Of a stretch of DNA of 64,000 nucleotides, positions 23,836 through 36,489 are shown one piece after another. The DNA is taken from contig CM057462.1 in assembly GCA_030035585.1 (NCBI GenBank), positions 138,782,734-138,846,733 on the forward strand, read 5' to 3'. The position numbers and the translations under genes are program-made. The notes under the pieces were generated by a model. The model had not been told where the DNA came from. It saw only the letters and a list, made by a program, of their open reading frames with translations, and searched no databases. Every line of letters begins with the position of its first letter. Positions within the stretch are counted from its first letter, which is position 1. Source of the stretch: Dugong dugon. Its lineage: Eukaryota > Chordata > Mammalia > Sirenia > Dugongidae.

Positions 23836-23967
23836 AATATATTGCTGTCTCTATAGTATGGTTTTCAGTGCAATTAAACAGAGAAACGTCTCTTTTTTAA
23901 TAGTATTTAATAGGTTTCTGACTTTTGTGAATGATTTTGCACATAGCTTTATCAACTTTTAAACATT

Positions 23968-23973
23968 AATAAA
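23968..23973 (+). terminator. S1PR1: Poly(A) signal AATAAA (preferred distal end)
   Basis: The hexamer in 'acattaataaactgatttt' followed by 'ccctttgtg'. The position fits the known transcript length of the family, so I take it as the main 3' end. Confidence 0.65.
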
Positions 23974-23992
23974 CTGATTTTTTCAAAGATCC

Positions 23993-26792
23993 CTTTGTGA
24001 AGAGCATTTTTAAAAATAATCATTGACACACTAACTATGTGTCTTTTGGAATCAAAAATCTAAGGGAAAAATTCTGTTATTCGTTAAAGGATTTTACCTT
24101 GATAATCTAGGGTGTGGAAAAAAAAAAAAAAACCCTGGTTTGTTTAGAAACCACCCTGGCTGCTTCAGGGTGAGAAACTTCAGTAAGTTAACATTGAAGA
24201 GTAGTAAAGAATGAGATAAAAACCACCAACCTTTTAAATACCACATTGGCAAGTAAAAGTAATTGGTTGAATTTTAAATTGATTGCATTCGAGCCAAACT
24301 AAATTAAATACAGTAATTCTGCTCCAAAACATGGATTTTTAAAGAAATACTATACAACAGTGTGATTGTAAATCTAACTTAGGTTATGAGACTCAAAAAT
24401 CAGTTCAAACCCATCAACAAAAGCTTACATTCTTGGCCTTTTACCAACAAGCTAGGGAAGTGGGGATTTAAACATGGGAGACATTATTAAATCACTTTTT
24501 TCGTTTTTTGCAGGACACTGTCTTGGGTTCTCCTAGTCTACACTTTGATATTTGTACAATATCAATGAGGTAGCAGGTTGTAGAATGCAGGCTGGGTAGC
24601 ATGGCACCTTTTATCTGAAAGCTTTCAATTCTTAATATCTGAAAGCTTTAATATACTTAGTCCTTACTTTCTCCATTTATAAACTGGGAGCAAGGGCACT
24701 TTGCAAGCATCACAAAATTGTTGTAAAAGTTATTTCAATCTTATTTTAGTATTTTTGTTGTCTTCACTAGGTATTAAATTGGTTTGTGTGTTTAGCTCTC
24801 CAGTCCTATTGTTACTTTCAGAATTGTGCTTTCAAATGTCATTGACTATGGACAGGACACAGTTGGGACGTGAAGATAAACCTCACCTAATGGAGTAGAT
24901 GTCATTTCTGGGTAAGGTTAACTGTGGGAAACAGGAGTGTGTTCACTAAGGAAACCTTAGGTCACAACCTCCAGTTTCCTGAAGGAAATGCCAAAAATGC
25001 TCCGAAGACAAAAGACTGGAAACAAACTGGAATGTCTCTATCCATCTGTCTGGTGAGGCGGAAGGAATGATTTCATTGTTATACTCACTTCCTAGAGCTT
25101 TCGTTACAGAATGAAGCATACTGGAAAACTGTCGATTTTGTGTGTCTCTGGAAGCCAAAGTGTCCGTAAGTGCAGTACTGACTCACGTGAGACGGGAAAG
25201 ATGAGAAAGGGCCCTGGCCCTGGTGGGGAATGGGGGGCTCATTAGTGACAGAGAGGACATCCTCACTTGCCCATCTGTGATTAGATGTGCTTTCTTCCAG
25301 AAAACTCCAAATAGTGCATTTCATTCCAAAAAAGCTGCACAGTCATGACTGTGGTTTTCCTGGGCAGTTGTGTGGTAGAGCCCAAGTTCTTGCCAAGAAG
25401 CAAAGGCTAGGTTGAAGGAATCCTTGCTTGTGTCCCAACATGAATACTTCTCTGGTTTTAATTTAGCGTATTCTGAGAATTGACAATGAAAGACATCTTA
25501 GTAACTATATGTTTATATTAAAATATAGACATCTAAAGTTTTGAATAAAAATGTTTATAGTGTGTTTCAAGAGGAATAAAACAGATAACCATGGCAAAAT
25601 ATGACATAACCTTGTAAAAAGTACAAATTGACTCAAATAATATTCAGGAAAGTTACAAAATTACATCAAATAATACTTTATTCACAAAATTAAAAGTGAT
25701 TGCATTTTTAGAGACCATTAAAATAAAAATCTTTTATAAGAGAGATGCTTCTTACTTTCTAATCTCATAAGTAGAGATATTTAGTTTTTTAGTAAAAGCT
25801 GGTCTAGTGGTATTACTAGACAGTCAAAACTTACAGTAATGGGAAATTTGCATTCATGTTAATTAGATACTTGATTCTATTTTAGCCATCCCAACACTTC
25901 AGTTGTTGTTTGTGACATTATCTAATGTTTTTCCTCATTGTGAGCAGTCTTATTATAAACATTTTAATTTCACTTATTTTCAAATTGGATTCATTCCTAC
26001 TATGTTCTTTTTTTTCTGTTATATTCTTGAAACTCTACCTTTTTCCTACATTGTAACAGAACGTGAGAAAGCCTAGTAAAATTGTATTGATCCAGGAGTC
26101 ACATTTAATAGGATAATAAGAACGGCCAATGCGATTTTTTTGTAGTAATTGCAAACTGGACTGCACTTTTTGGATAGTTTCTATTTCATGCCTCCATTCA
26201 GTACATTGCTGAGATCTGTCACTTTTTATGGACCGCTACAAATACAGCTGTGTTTGGCAACTACTACTTTGAAATAGCAACTTCAGAAATGTGGCTGGCT
26301 CTACTAGGGTAAACCTACGAAATGAAGACTTGAAGTTAAAGTAATTCTAAGTACAGGCAGCCCCACTTAACCTCTGAGATGCAGGGGATAGTATTGGAGT
26401 GAGCCATTAAATAATATTCTTACTGCAAAAACTGTTAAAGAGTTGACCATATGAATAGTCACGAGCTCAAAATTAATCTCTAACTAGGAACCCTCATCCA
26501 CCCACAGTATTTTGTTTGTAATAATGGGTTCCTGTAATCTCCGCATAATGCTCAGCTATTCTTTTTCACTTATTGCTTGCTCCATACATCTCAACTGGGA
26601 TGGTGTTTTTTGTTTCCTGAGAACGCATAACTAATTAGATCAGACTAGATTTGATCTAGTTTGTGTTCTAACTAATTTGATTAAACTAGATTTGTCTGTG
26701 TTGTTTCCTAAATACATTATAAACATTTTGAGGCAGGAATCATAAATAACCAAAAAAACACTTGTTGGACCTGATAGAGTATTCTCTCCGTC
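23993..26792. other. Repeat-poor DNA downstream of S1PR1
   Basis: No gene frame and no repeat I can name over 2.8 kb. It includes an A run at 24118-24132 and a small divergent duplication at 26628-26702. Such unbroken stretches next to S1PR1 may hold conserved regulatory DNA; this cannot be shown here. Confidence 0.4.
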
Positions 26793-26807
26793 TGGACACC
26801 ATAAATT

Positions 26808-27380
26808 TTTTTTTTATTCCTTTTTTATTTATTGTGCATTAAGTGAAAGTTTACAATTCAAGTTAATCTCTCATACAAAAATTTTTACATACATTGTTTT
26901 GTGACCCTACTTGCTCTCCCTATACTGTGACAGCACACTCTTCCTTTCCACCCCGGATTTCCCGTGTCCATTCAATCAGGTCCTGACCCTCTCTGCCTTC
27001 TCATCTCACCTCTGGATGAGAGCTGCTCATTTAATCTCATGCATCTACTTGAGCTAAGAACCAAACTCTTCATGAGTATCATTTTATGTCCCATAGTCTT
27101 GTCTAATCTTTGTCTGAAGAGTTGGCCTCGGGAATGGTTTTAGTTTTGGGCTAACAGAGAGCCCAGGGGCCATGTCTTCCAGGGTCCCTCCAGTCTCAAT
27201 TAAACCGTTAAGTCTGGTCTTTTTACTAGAATTTGAGTTCTGCACCCCACTTTTCTCCTGCTCCATCAGGAACTCTGTTGTGTGCCCTGTCAGGGCAGTC
27301 ATTGTGGTAGCCAGGCACCATCTAGTTCTTCTGGTCTCCGGCTGATGAAGTTTGTGGTTTTTGTGGCCCTCTCTATTTGG
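26808..27380 (-). mobile_element. 5'-truncated L1 (3'UTR), minus strand
   Basis: T-rich A-tail complement at 26808-26816, then 3'UTR text of a different L1 subfamily from 691-9220 ('gaaagtttacaattcaagtt'). Perfect 15-base target duplication TGGACACCATAAATT at 26793-26807 and 27381-27395. Confidence 0.93.
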
Positions 27381-27395
27381 TGGACACCATAAATT

Positions 27396-28164
27396 ATTGA
27401 TGTGAAATCATAATAGATGGCATCATTTCCTCCAACCTTTTTTCCTGCTGTTTTGATGTGTGTGGTTTACATGGTCCAAAGAAAGGGACCCAAAATATTT
27501 TTTTATAGAGCACTGTTGCCTTCACTGACAAACTAATTGGAACTAAAGGCAAGCAAGCAAGGTTTAATTGAATAACTAAAAGCCTTTAAATTGTCTACAA
27601 AGAGATAGGATTTTTACTCAATAGTCGAAAGAGCTAGGAGAGGTTAAGATGAAGATAACAGTGGGGGAAGGTTACACCTTCATTTAGCCAAAATCAAACC
27701 CATTGCTGTGGAGTCTACTCCAACTCATAGAGACTCTATAGGACAGAGTAGAACTGCCCCCCGTAGGGTTCTCAAGGCTGTAAATCTTTGCTGAAGCAAA
27801 CTGCCACATCTTTTTCCTATGGAGTTGTTGGGAGCTCTTAACCAATATACCACCAGGGTTCTTTAGACCTGCATTTAGTTCAGTCTTGACAATACTTGAC
27901 AAGAGCAGGAAAGATGAGAACAATCTGCGTTACCTTGAAGATATTTTCCCCAATATCTCTTGCTCCCTGTGCTTTCTTCTCAGATTCAGACTCAAGTGAT
28001 TCCATTTTTCCCATACTCTATTTTCATCCCACTGTAGACTGAAGGACTGAAAATCAGATTTAGCTCTTGGCATAGCCATTAGCAAAAGCCAAGTGTGAGT
28101 GAGTTGCAGATGTGATTGAACAGATACTGCTGCACTGAGTTTTATTGAAGCAACTTTATGTACC
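27396..28164. other. Intergenic stretch with one AfroSINE
   Basis: Apart from the AfroSINE at 27690-27863, nothing recognised. Confidence 0.35.
27690..27863 (-). mobile_element. AfroSINE
   Basis: Minus-strand copy starting 'aaatcaaacccattgctgtg' with the 'gtaaatctttgctgaagcaa' middle block. The head is partly deleted. Confidence 0.85.
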
Positions 28165-28575
28165 CAACCAGCTTATCTGTTAATAATGGATAAACACATT
28201 GTGTCAGATTCATACAATGAAATTCAACTGCTCAGCCACATAAAGGAACTACTACTGATTCATGCAACAACTTGCGTGAATCTCAAAACCGTTGCAGTGA
28301 GCACAGGAAGCCAATAAAAAAAAGAATCACACTGTATGATTAGATTTATATGCAATTCAAGAACAGACAAAATGAATTTATGGGGATAGAGATCAGAACA
28401 GTTGTTACTTGGGGGGTGGGGAGGATGGGGAGGGTGGGGGACAAATTGGAAAGGAAAGTGAGGGAACTTTCTAGGTTGTTGGCAAAGCTGTATATCTTAA
28501 TTAGGGTGTTGGTTACTCAGGTATACATATTTGTTAAAACTTGTTCAGTTGTATTCTTAAGACCTGTGGTAGACT
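28165..28575 (+). mobile_element. Old L1M, end of ORF2 and 3'UTR
   Basis: Plus-strand text in the order typical of old mammalian L1: 'ggataaacacattgtgtcag', 'gcaacaacttgcgtgaatct', 'gatagagatcagaacagttg', 'ttaattagggtgttggtta'. Strongly decayed. Confidence 0.75.
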
Positions 28576-29464
28576 TCCGCTTCTGAGATGAGAGAACTCA
28601 TACTCTCTGTGACATGGGACAAGGTTCCAAGGAGTTCAATAGAATGTGGCAAAAGTCCCAAAAAAGCATATGCTTATTTAGTATTCTCCCATGCTCTAGA
28701 ACCAAAACATTAAAACGCTAAATAATTGTGACCTGATGATACTCTCTTTGCTTCTATAGGATGAGAATTTGGCTTAGTATTTGTAATCCCTGAAGAATTT
28801 CTGTGACTTGGAAGAGTCTAAGAATGTAATGAAATTGTCACAATAAAAGTTTATTGATATTCAGATTTCAAAGCCAGGAAAACATGGTGGGTTGTAAATA
28901 GCCTTATGAAGAATTTAGCTTTACACACTGGCAAGGACACTGAAACATAATGGCACGGGAAGCACACAAACCGGCGTGTGCCAAGCTATTTCTTATCATG
29001 GCCACCAGTCAAACCTACAAAAAGCATTCAGTCAGATAAGGACGCATGCCCTAGGTTTAAGTGCTACATTGTTAGAAGTAATGGGCAGACACAAAAGAAA
29101 TGAAAGACAAGCTTGTGCTCTTGAAGTTTCCATAAGCTTGCTGTAACTAGATGTGTTGTTTGCCTGCACTCAGCCCTAAGGATTCTTTCCTTCAGCCAGC
29201 TCTGGGAGCACCAGGGCAGAGGCAAAGTGCCTCAGGTGCTGCAGTGATTCTGGGACAGGCTGATTAGACACAAAGGCGGGACAGGAACAGAGGAAAGAAG
29301 GGCAATGCTACCAGCGCTGTTTGGGAGGTAGTTGCTTATCTGCTTCCCTAGAGCACTAATCCTATTATTGCTCCTCTTTTCTGCTGATTTATTGATAACA
29401 GGGTAGAAAGAATAACCATGGAAGAAGCATTGGTGTGGCTTATCCTTCCTGCTTCTTAATAGGT
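28576..29464. other. Intergenic stretch, nothing recognised
   Basis: No gene frame or repeat assigned. Confidence 0.3.
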
Positions 29465-29575
29465 CTACCCATTCATTCACCCATCCATTCAACAAGAATG
29501 CTTGCCCCATGCTTTATGCTTTGGATATAGGGGTGGAAGAGAAACAAGGTCCCACCATCACAGAGCTTACAGGAT
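29465..29575 (-). mobile_element. L2 3' end, minus strand
   Basis: 'cattcattcacccatccatt' followed by 'ggtcccaccatcacagagct' fits the reverse complement of an L2 3' end. Confidence 0.5.
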
Positions 29576-31352
29576 TTGTTTCTGCTGCCCTAATGCTTCA
29601 ATGAATGGCTCTTTCCATTGAGGTCCAAGGAGCCTGATATGACAAAAAAAAGTTTTTATTCATGAGTTTGCTCATTGTACGTTTTAATGTACTGAGTTCT
29701 GAGACAGTGCAAAACACATTTATTTAATAATGTGATTAACATGGGCAGGATTTAATCTTTAGCATTTCTTTAACTAATATACCTAAATAACTTAAAATTA
29801 TACAGTGGTGGGACTACCATTGAAATTTCAACGGAGGAAAGGTTTTAGGTGATTGGATGTTGTTGTCAATATCAGTATTCTATTAATCAGGTTCTTCTAG
29901 ACTCCATGTGATAAAGAAGCAAGCATGTGAAATCACAATGTTCAACATTGTTAGTAACTTCTATTTCATTTCAGTCTGTGCTTTTCTTTCTAGAGCAATA
30001 TCATGAATTGTGCTGGGTTGAGCCACTTGGGCTAAAATGTGCAAATAAAGTCTACAATTGAGTAACTCAGATGGTGTCTTTATTCCACTGGGATGGAAAG
30101 GAAAGAAGACGAAAGTGCACAACTCAAGTGGAGACATGACATATGTCCTTAATTATCAGCGTCATAGAAGAGCAAATTCAGGTTGGCTTAATACAATGGA
30201 AGAAGAAAATTTAATGGTGAGCTATCTCAAATCATCTAGACTAGTGAGAGGAGCCTAGGTAGGTCTTTTACATGTTGCATATTCAGTTATTACTTGATGC
30301 CAGGGAGCTGACGTTAACTTCCTGAGCAGCCCAAGAACACTTTGCCCTTGTCTTACATACCAACCCACCTGAACCCATGTTGGCCCTCTCACATTCGTGG
30401 ACTGTTTTAATGAGGAGGAAACCTCAAAAGTGCCTATAGCTCACACACCCTCTCACCATTACCCAATCTACCCCTCAAAGCTTCATTTTCTTTTGTACAA
30501 AGAAAAACATATTTATTTCTAATTTTGATGTTTCATTTGTGCCTGTCTAGACGCTTCAGGAAAAAACAAATTTAGGTCAACAATAAAGCTATGTTCTAAA
30601 ATAGAAGACTTATGCTACATCACTTGTAAAGACATTAACTATCATATGCGTGGAGATTCTTCACTTGCCAAACTTCTGCAGATCTTTTGCGGCACCAGAA
30701 ACAGTGGTTAGCTCTCACATGCTGTTCTGCTTCAGCTAGCTTCATGCGGCCACCTGCAGAAATAGTTCTTGGTTTCTCTTCCTTGTCTAGATGCTAGTCA
30801 GGGCAGTGTTTAGAAAAACACAAATTTTCATATTCCCATTCACACGTGCAAAGTGAGTTAGGGCATCAATTACCTAGATTGTTTCATGTATCAAATCCTT
30901 TGCCTCAGTTATCTGAATATTTCATGTCAACATTTTTCCTAGCTGGACTGTTGTACCATAATAGGCACCATAACAGGAGATGCAAAATTATAAGAGATTT
31001 AAAAGATATACCCACAAGGACCTTCTAATTTAAAAGGGCAAAAGGATCCACATAATGACATATATTTTGAAAAGTGATTTTACATACATCGTCTAATTTT
31101 ATGTATTCATTTTATTAATCATTAGTTTTTAAAACTATGTTCATTTGGCATTTCATGCTGTTTCTTTCATAATCAGTGATTTTTAATTAGCAAAAATTGA
31201 AAAGTGGTTAAGTAATTTAAACATCTGCTGATGATTTGTGTCAAATGGATTTCGTTCTCTATTCATTTTCTAGGGAATTCAGTAAAAGCCAATTTAGTTA
31301 CTGAATTTCTTACGAAGGAAAAGGTAAAGGAAATATCTACATTGAGCTATCC
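29576..31352. other. Repeat-poor intergenic stretch
   Basis: No gene frame. No interspersed repeat named with confidence. Confidence 0.35.
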
Positions 31353-31364
31353 CATCCTTAAAGG

Positions 31365-31551
31365 AAGAAGCCCTGGTGGCATAATGGTTAAGCGCTCGGC
31401 TGCTAACACAAAAGTTGGTGGTTTGAACCCACCAGTGGATTCACGGGAGAAAAGACCTGGTGATCGGCTCCCATAAAGATTTACAGCCTAGGAAACCCTG
31501 TGGGGCAGTTCTACTTTGTCCCATAGGGTCACTATGAGCATACAACACACA
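31365..31551 (+). mobile_element. AfroSINE with target duplication
   Basis: Head 'gccctggtggcataatggtt', B-box-like 'ggtttgaacccacc', tail 'ccatagggtcactatgagca'. Flanked by CATCCTTAAAGG (31353-31364) and CATCCTGAAAGG (31552-31563), 11 of 12 identical. Confidence 0.95.
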
Positions 31552-31563
31552 CATCCTGAAAGG

Positions 31564-33948
31564 GGCACTGCAGGGGAAGGAGCTGTGCTGAGGTTAAGTG
31601 GCATGTAGATGAGGAGGTTTTGAGTTCTAGGGTTGCTGTGTGGTATCATCTGGGTTTTCCATTTGATCTATAAAAAGGCCAGTGTTGAGCAGTCTCAGAA
31701 AGTCAAAGTCAAGTGCGAATCAAAGCACTGAAGTATATATCTGGAATTTTTGTGTTAAAATCTAAATGTTCATAGCAGCTAACTACTGGAGGCTTGGTAG
31801 TGCGGGATGTCTGCCAAAATACACATCCAATTTCTCATTAGAGAAAAAAAAAAACGAAACAAAAACTCCTCAATCTTTTGTTTGCCTTCACAAAAAAGGA
31901 ATGCATTAACTAAGTAGTTCCTCCCTAAAGTGAATATTTAGAATAAATGCATTAATTAATGCAGTGATCATCATTGGTTGAAGAACTGCGCTATTTTTAA
32001 CTTAAGGAATGGACAATTATTTTTCTTTGTGTTTTTAAAATATGTTTTCTTGATCTTTGGATAGGTGGCTTTTTGAGAAGCAGTATGTGATTTTTCTAAT
32101 TCTCCAAGGGTCAGATTCTGTTATAAGAAACAATTCTTTTTACATAATTTTTTTTCTAATGGATAGAATTAAACTCATGGAGAATTTGGAGAAATTTATA
32201 AACACTGAAGACAAAAGCACACAGAGATGAGTTTCATTGAAAAAATTCTCACACTGATCAAACTGTGTGATTCTTTCTCTGTTTAGGGCAGTTTTCAGGG
32301 TACTCCAACTGCCTCTTGTCATGTCAGGGTTAAGTCTGGCACTGCTGGTGATGTTATATGGTGGTTTACAGAATTTTGACTCATGTGGAATTGTGTGTCT
32401 GTGTTACCACAGTCATTTCACTTTAGACTTTGAGATCCATTATCAAATCAGAATTCACTGGCAGCTGGCAGGAAACTTCCATTTGAAGCAAAGTAATCGG
32501 AACATTTTCTTATTGTTGAAAGTACTTTTACTTATCCTCGACTTTCATTTAAATCTATTTGAAGAAAAAAGAGGAAAAAGAGCAATTTGTATTCCATACA
32601 AAAGAAGTCTTAGACATCAGAGATTACTATAGTTTCTCTGTGTTATAAACTCTCTACATTCTTTATATGTCACTCCATGAACTTTTCTGTACTTTGGAGG
32701 AACTCCATAGCATTTAACTCTTATTTCAGAGGCTGTACCCCGTGGCTGAAGCAAATAAAGTCGACAGCGTCATTTCCCCTTTCCAGATCCCTTGTTCGGT
32801 AAATTTAAGGAGGAACCCGAATTGACGAAGCAACTTTGTTACCCACATTTTTTGAACTGGCAGGGTAGCTGGGATTTGTAGCTTCCTACTTGAACAATCC
32901 CTTAGGACAGACAGCATGCCAATTTAATAGCTCTCATTAACAGCCCAGAGCAGAGTTTTGCTTTTCATTTAAATTGTGAGAGAATGAAGAGGCCCTGCCA
33001 AGGTTCAGAAAAGGATAACAAAATGCAAGCTCTTTAATGAGATGAACTAGCATAAAAGTCTAAGTGCATGGAGCCGTTTCGAAAATAAGACCTGATTCGG
33101 GGACTGGCATTCAGGCTGACAACCATTATATACCGGGAAATGGCACTGTGGAGAAACAAAAGTAATTCCACTGATAAGAGCCAAGTGACAGGCTTTGGGG
33201 CAATTAGGATCTATCTGTCTAGCTTTGCTAAGATCAGGGTCTCTGTAATTTATAGTGTTCTCCATGGAACGGGGTATATTTTTATTGAAGAGAATTATAG
33301 ATCTAGAGAGCATTACTTTAAGGCAGCACTGTTTGAATTCAGCTTTAAGTAGGCTGAAATATCTGTTTATACTTTGGGATTGCCTCCACTTATTTGTTGG
33401 TTAATTAACAAGTCAGTTAAATGACATTTTATACACTGCAAGCCAGAGTAGTCGAAAAGCAATTGTTGTATTAAAACAGTGCATCTGGCCTGGCCCTGAT
33501 TCATTGTCAGAGTGTTGCAAGGACCTCCAGCATGTTTGCCACAACACTGAGCTAGCTAGTGTTCTTCTGTCTTTTGGATTTCAGGGGTCCCTAAGATAGG
33601 TCTCTTGTTATATCAGCTTTATGACTAAATGCCAAAGTAGCCACTTTAGATCCCGAGGCAGTTGCATCCTGGCAGTTGCGAGGCTTTCAGAAGTTTTTCT
33701 AGTCTACTTGGATGTTCTGAATCAGTGATTGCACTCAAACACTCCTAGGAACCAGGCAGATAACTTACTAGAGTGAAGTGGGCCAGGTAAGGACTGTGAT
33801 GAACTTTCAAGTCAAGGTCCATCTCGAGGGGGAAATCTCTCCCTAATCTAGCCTTTTGTTATCAGCTGAGAACGTGAGCCCAGCGTTGTCAGATATTCTA
33901 AGGACAGCTGAAAATCTGGGTTTTGATGTGTAATCTCCTGATTTTTAA
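31564..33948. other. Long repeat-poor stretch; candidate regulatory block within
   Basis: No repeat recognised over about 2.4 kb, no intact gene. Open frames at 32267-32632 and 32726-32917 have no domain or coding features. The part 32640-33560 is of balanced composition and contains homeobox-like TTAATTAA and GATA-like TGATAAG motifs. See the findings. Confidence 0.4.
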
Positions 33949-34081
33949 ACCACCCAGAGACAACGCGGGAGAAAGTCCTGGTGATCTACTTCTGAAAAAT
34001 CAGCCATTGAAAAACCTGTGGAGCAAAGTTCTACTCTGACACTCCATGAGTCGGAGTCAACTCGAAGGTAACTGGTCAGTT
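33949..34081 (+). mobile_element. AfroSINE, 5'-truncated
   Basis: The tRNA-like head is missing; 'cctggtgatctacttctgaa' to 'gagtcggagtcaactcgaag' matches the body and tail of plus-strand copies. Confidence 0.82.
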
Positions 34082-34168
34082 AACTAATTCAATTTAGAAA
34101 AACAATTTACACAGGTTAAATGAGACATGGGCAGTAGCTATGCATGGCCCTGGGCTCCTATTTTATTA

Positions 34169-34316
34169 AGTAAACCCATTGCCATGGAGTCGATTCCAAC
34201 TCATAGTGACCCTATAGGACAGAGTAGAACTACCCTATAGAGTTTCCAAGGAGCACCTGGTGGATTTGAACTGCCAACCTTTTCACAGCTCTTAACCACT
34301 ACGCCATCAGGGTTTC
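34169..34316 (-). mobile_element. AfroSINE
   Basis: Minus-strand copy from 'aagtaaacccattgccatgg' to 'ccactacgccatcagggttt', with a short internal deletion after 'gccaaccttttc'. Confidence 0.9.
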
Positions 34317-34785
34317 TGATTTACTCAGTACTTGATTTAAATTGAACAGCTGAGCTTTCAGGAGCTGAGCTACTCACCTGGAGGTCCACCAGCAGCAGGA
34401 AGTGAGTCCCACATTGGGGCAGTCTCCTTCAGGGCCTGGGATGCGGTGGGAGTGGGTAGAGGAGGGGACTAAGCCAGCTCAGGCTCTATGACTAGCAGTT
34501 GGGGAGGTTTCTTGGTTGGCACATCTGATTAGAGGCTCTCATATATCTGGAAGGAAACTCTCTAGCTCCTGGATTTCCACTCTGTGCTGAGGGATACAAA
34601 AACAGTGGCATTGCAACCTTTCTCCACAGTGCCATCTTGTATGATGTAATAGCATAATTGAAAAATCAGCCACGTACATTACGCATTTTGCAAAAGTTAG
34701 TTCTCTCCTACATCCTCCCTTTCCAAAATTCTTTAAAAAATTACAAGCTTTAAAACATGTATTAGCAAGTCTGACATTCCCAAAT

Positions 34786-34982
34786 AGCTATACATAACAA
34801 TCTTGTGAAGTGTGTATCACTACCAGTCCCCTGCAGATGAAGAAACTAAGGCTAAAGAGGTGAAATAACATTCCCTGAGCCACTTTTCAGTTAGCTATGT
34901 ACAACGATCTTGTGAAATGTGTATCACTACCAGTCCTCTGCAGATGAGGCTAATGAGGTTAAATAACGTTCCCCAAGCCACA
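34786..34982 (-). repeat. Tandem duplication of a MIR-like piece (two units)
   Basis: Unit 1 begins 'agctatacataacaatcttg' (34786) and unit 2 'agctatgtacaacgatcttg' (34893), each continuing with 'tatcactaccagtcc' and ending in 'ccac' or 'ccacat'. The period is 107 bases. The inner 'gatgaagaaactaaggc' wording is MIR-like. Local duplication after MIR insertion is the likely origin. Confidence 0.75.
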
Positions 34983-35896
34983 TAGTGACCAGTGAAGCTG
35001 GCCTTTGCTTTTTCATTACTTAGTGAAGTCAAGAAAACGTCCTCAGACCTCCCTAGGTTTATCACAGGGCCATTGAGTTGGAAGGACTTTAGAGATAAGT
35101 GACTTACTCAAAGTCACAGACAAGACAGAAGCCTACGTCTTCTGACTCCTAATCATTTCTGTTTTCCTCGTAGTATTTTAGAACCATAGTTATATTACCA
35201 AGAACAATGGTGGAAAGTGAAATATTTGTGTTGCTGGTCATATTTCCATTTTTATGCCTCCAAGCTTTGTTTCTTTTAGATTCAGCCAGTTTTTCTTCAG
35301 ACCCGGAGGCTATTGACTCTTGCTAAATTTTATAAGGAGAATAAATGGAATGCAAGTCTTTGAAATTACAGTGGTTTTGCTTCTGCAGCAGTGTGAATGT
35401 CTACTGAATTTAGAGGGAGCTGCAGATCAAAGCAGAAGGGCATGGCAAATGTTAATGTTGATGACGGTGTTTGACTAAACCAACCACCAGAGGGTAAAAG
35501 ACCATGCTATAATTTAAATAGATGGTAGAGCCTTTTGTGGTTTCTAACATCATTGGAAATCCAAGAAAGGACTTATTTCATGCAACTTGGCCTATTTTGT
35601 TGTTTATTTTGACTACACAAAGCTCAAGGGTTCTTTTGACGTTTGAAAATGCTTATTTCAGTTAAAACACTGATTACGATTATAATTTTCCTTTTTTTTC
35701 TTTCCCTTCCTTTTTCTGGGATTGCATTTTGGTTTCCCACACAATCTTTCTACTAGCCTGTGATGTCTTTCTATCTGGATAGCTATTAGTATTTCAACTT
35801 AGACAATTTCAACTTAGCAATTGCCACAATATTGGCGTTATCGTTTACTATGCAGTAGGAGCCTGGTCACCACAGAGACCATCAGGATCATTCTTG
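34983..35896. other. Intergenic stretch, nothing certain
   Basis: Weak MIR-like wording at 35060-35150; otherwise no gene and no repeat assigned. Confidence 0.3.
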
Positions 35897-35900
35897 GAAT

Positions 35901-36397
35901 TGTGCAAGGATTCCAAAACTGAGGTGCCTGGCATTACTAGGGTGGCTGGCTCAGGTGTAGGCCTGACTCCATTTTGTGACTTCTGCTTCTGCATTCCTGA
36001 AAACGTAACCTTGACTTCTTCATATGCATATGATCTTGGGCCTCTGATTGGGTGGAACCAGCAGATCTTTTCCCCTTCCCATTCATCTTGTGAGCCCCTT
36101 GAGAGCACATACTTCCATAATTATGTGAGTATACCCCTTAACCCGCATATACTCTGCTAATCAATCCCAACCAAAGCCCCACTTCAAGTTGTCCCGCCTC
36201 CTGCTTACCTAATCTTGCAACTTCCAATCAGAATGTTATATTTTTAACTCATAAATATGCCTTTGTGACTTCACCATTTTGGAGCATTTGGTTTCACTTT
36301 ATGAGATCAGATGTGTTCTTGGTTCAAATTGTCTAGAACTTTCAATAAATCTCTTTGCTTTTATTTTTAGTAGAGTATGTGTTCTGGCTCATTGACA
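35901..36397 (+). mobile_element. Solo LTR, ERV1-like
   Basis: Begins TGTGCAAGG and ends CATTGACA. Flanked by the 4-base duplication GAAT (35897-35900, 36398-36401), the length usual for gammaretrovirus-like ERV1. TATA-like CATAAATATG at about 36250 and AATAAA at 36344-36349 sit in the right order for a U3-R-U5 structure. No internal viral genes nearby. Confidence 0.6.
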
Positions 36398-36489
36398 GAA
36401 TATAAAATGGAGGGCAGAAATATCACTGGAATTTCTTCCACATGAAGAAATTATAGGAGGAAATACACCCAGAAGTCACACTAGTCAAT

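Larger units (their letters stand above)
22609..23992 (+). other. S1PR1: S1PR1 3'UTR
   Basis: About 1.4 kb of AT-rich DNA without recognisable interspersed repeats, apart from a T22-like run at 23291-23310. The end is placed about 20 bases after the last AATAAA (23968). Exon 1 + exon 2 then total about 3.0 kb, near the ~2.8 kb human mRNA. Confidence 0.75.

Noticed and set aside
32267-32632. 121-codon open frame as a new gene
   Set aside because: No recognisable domain, no splice context or coding bias that I can see, and AT-rich flanks.
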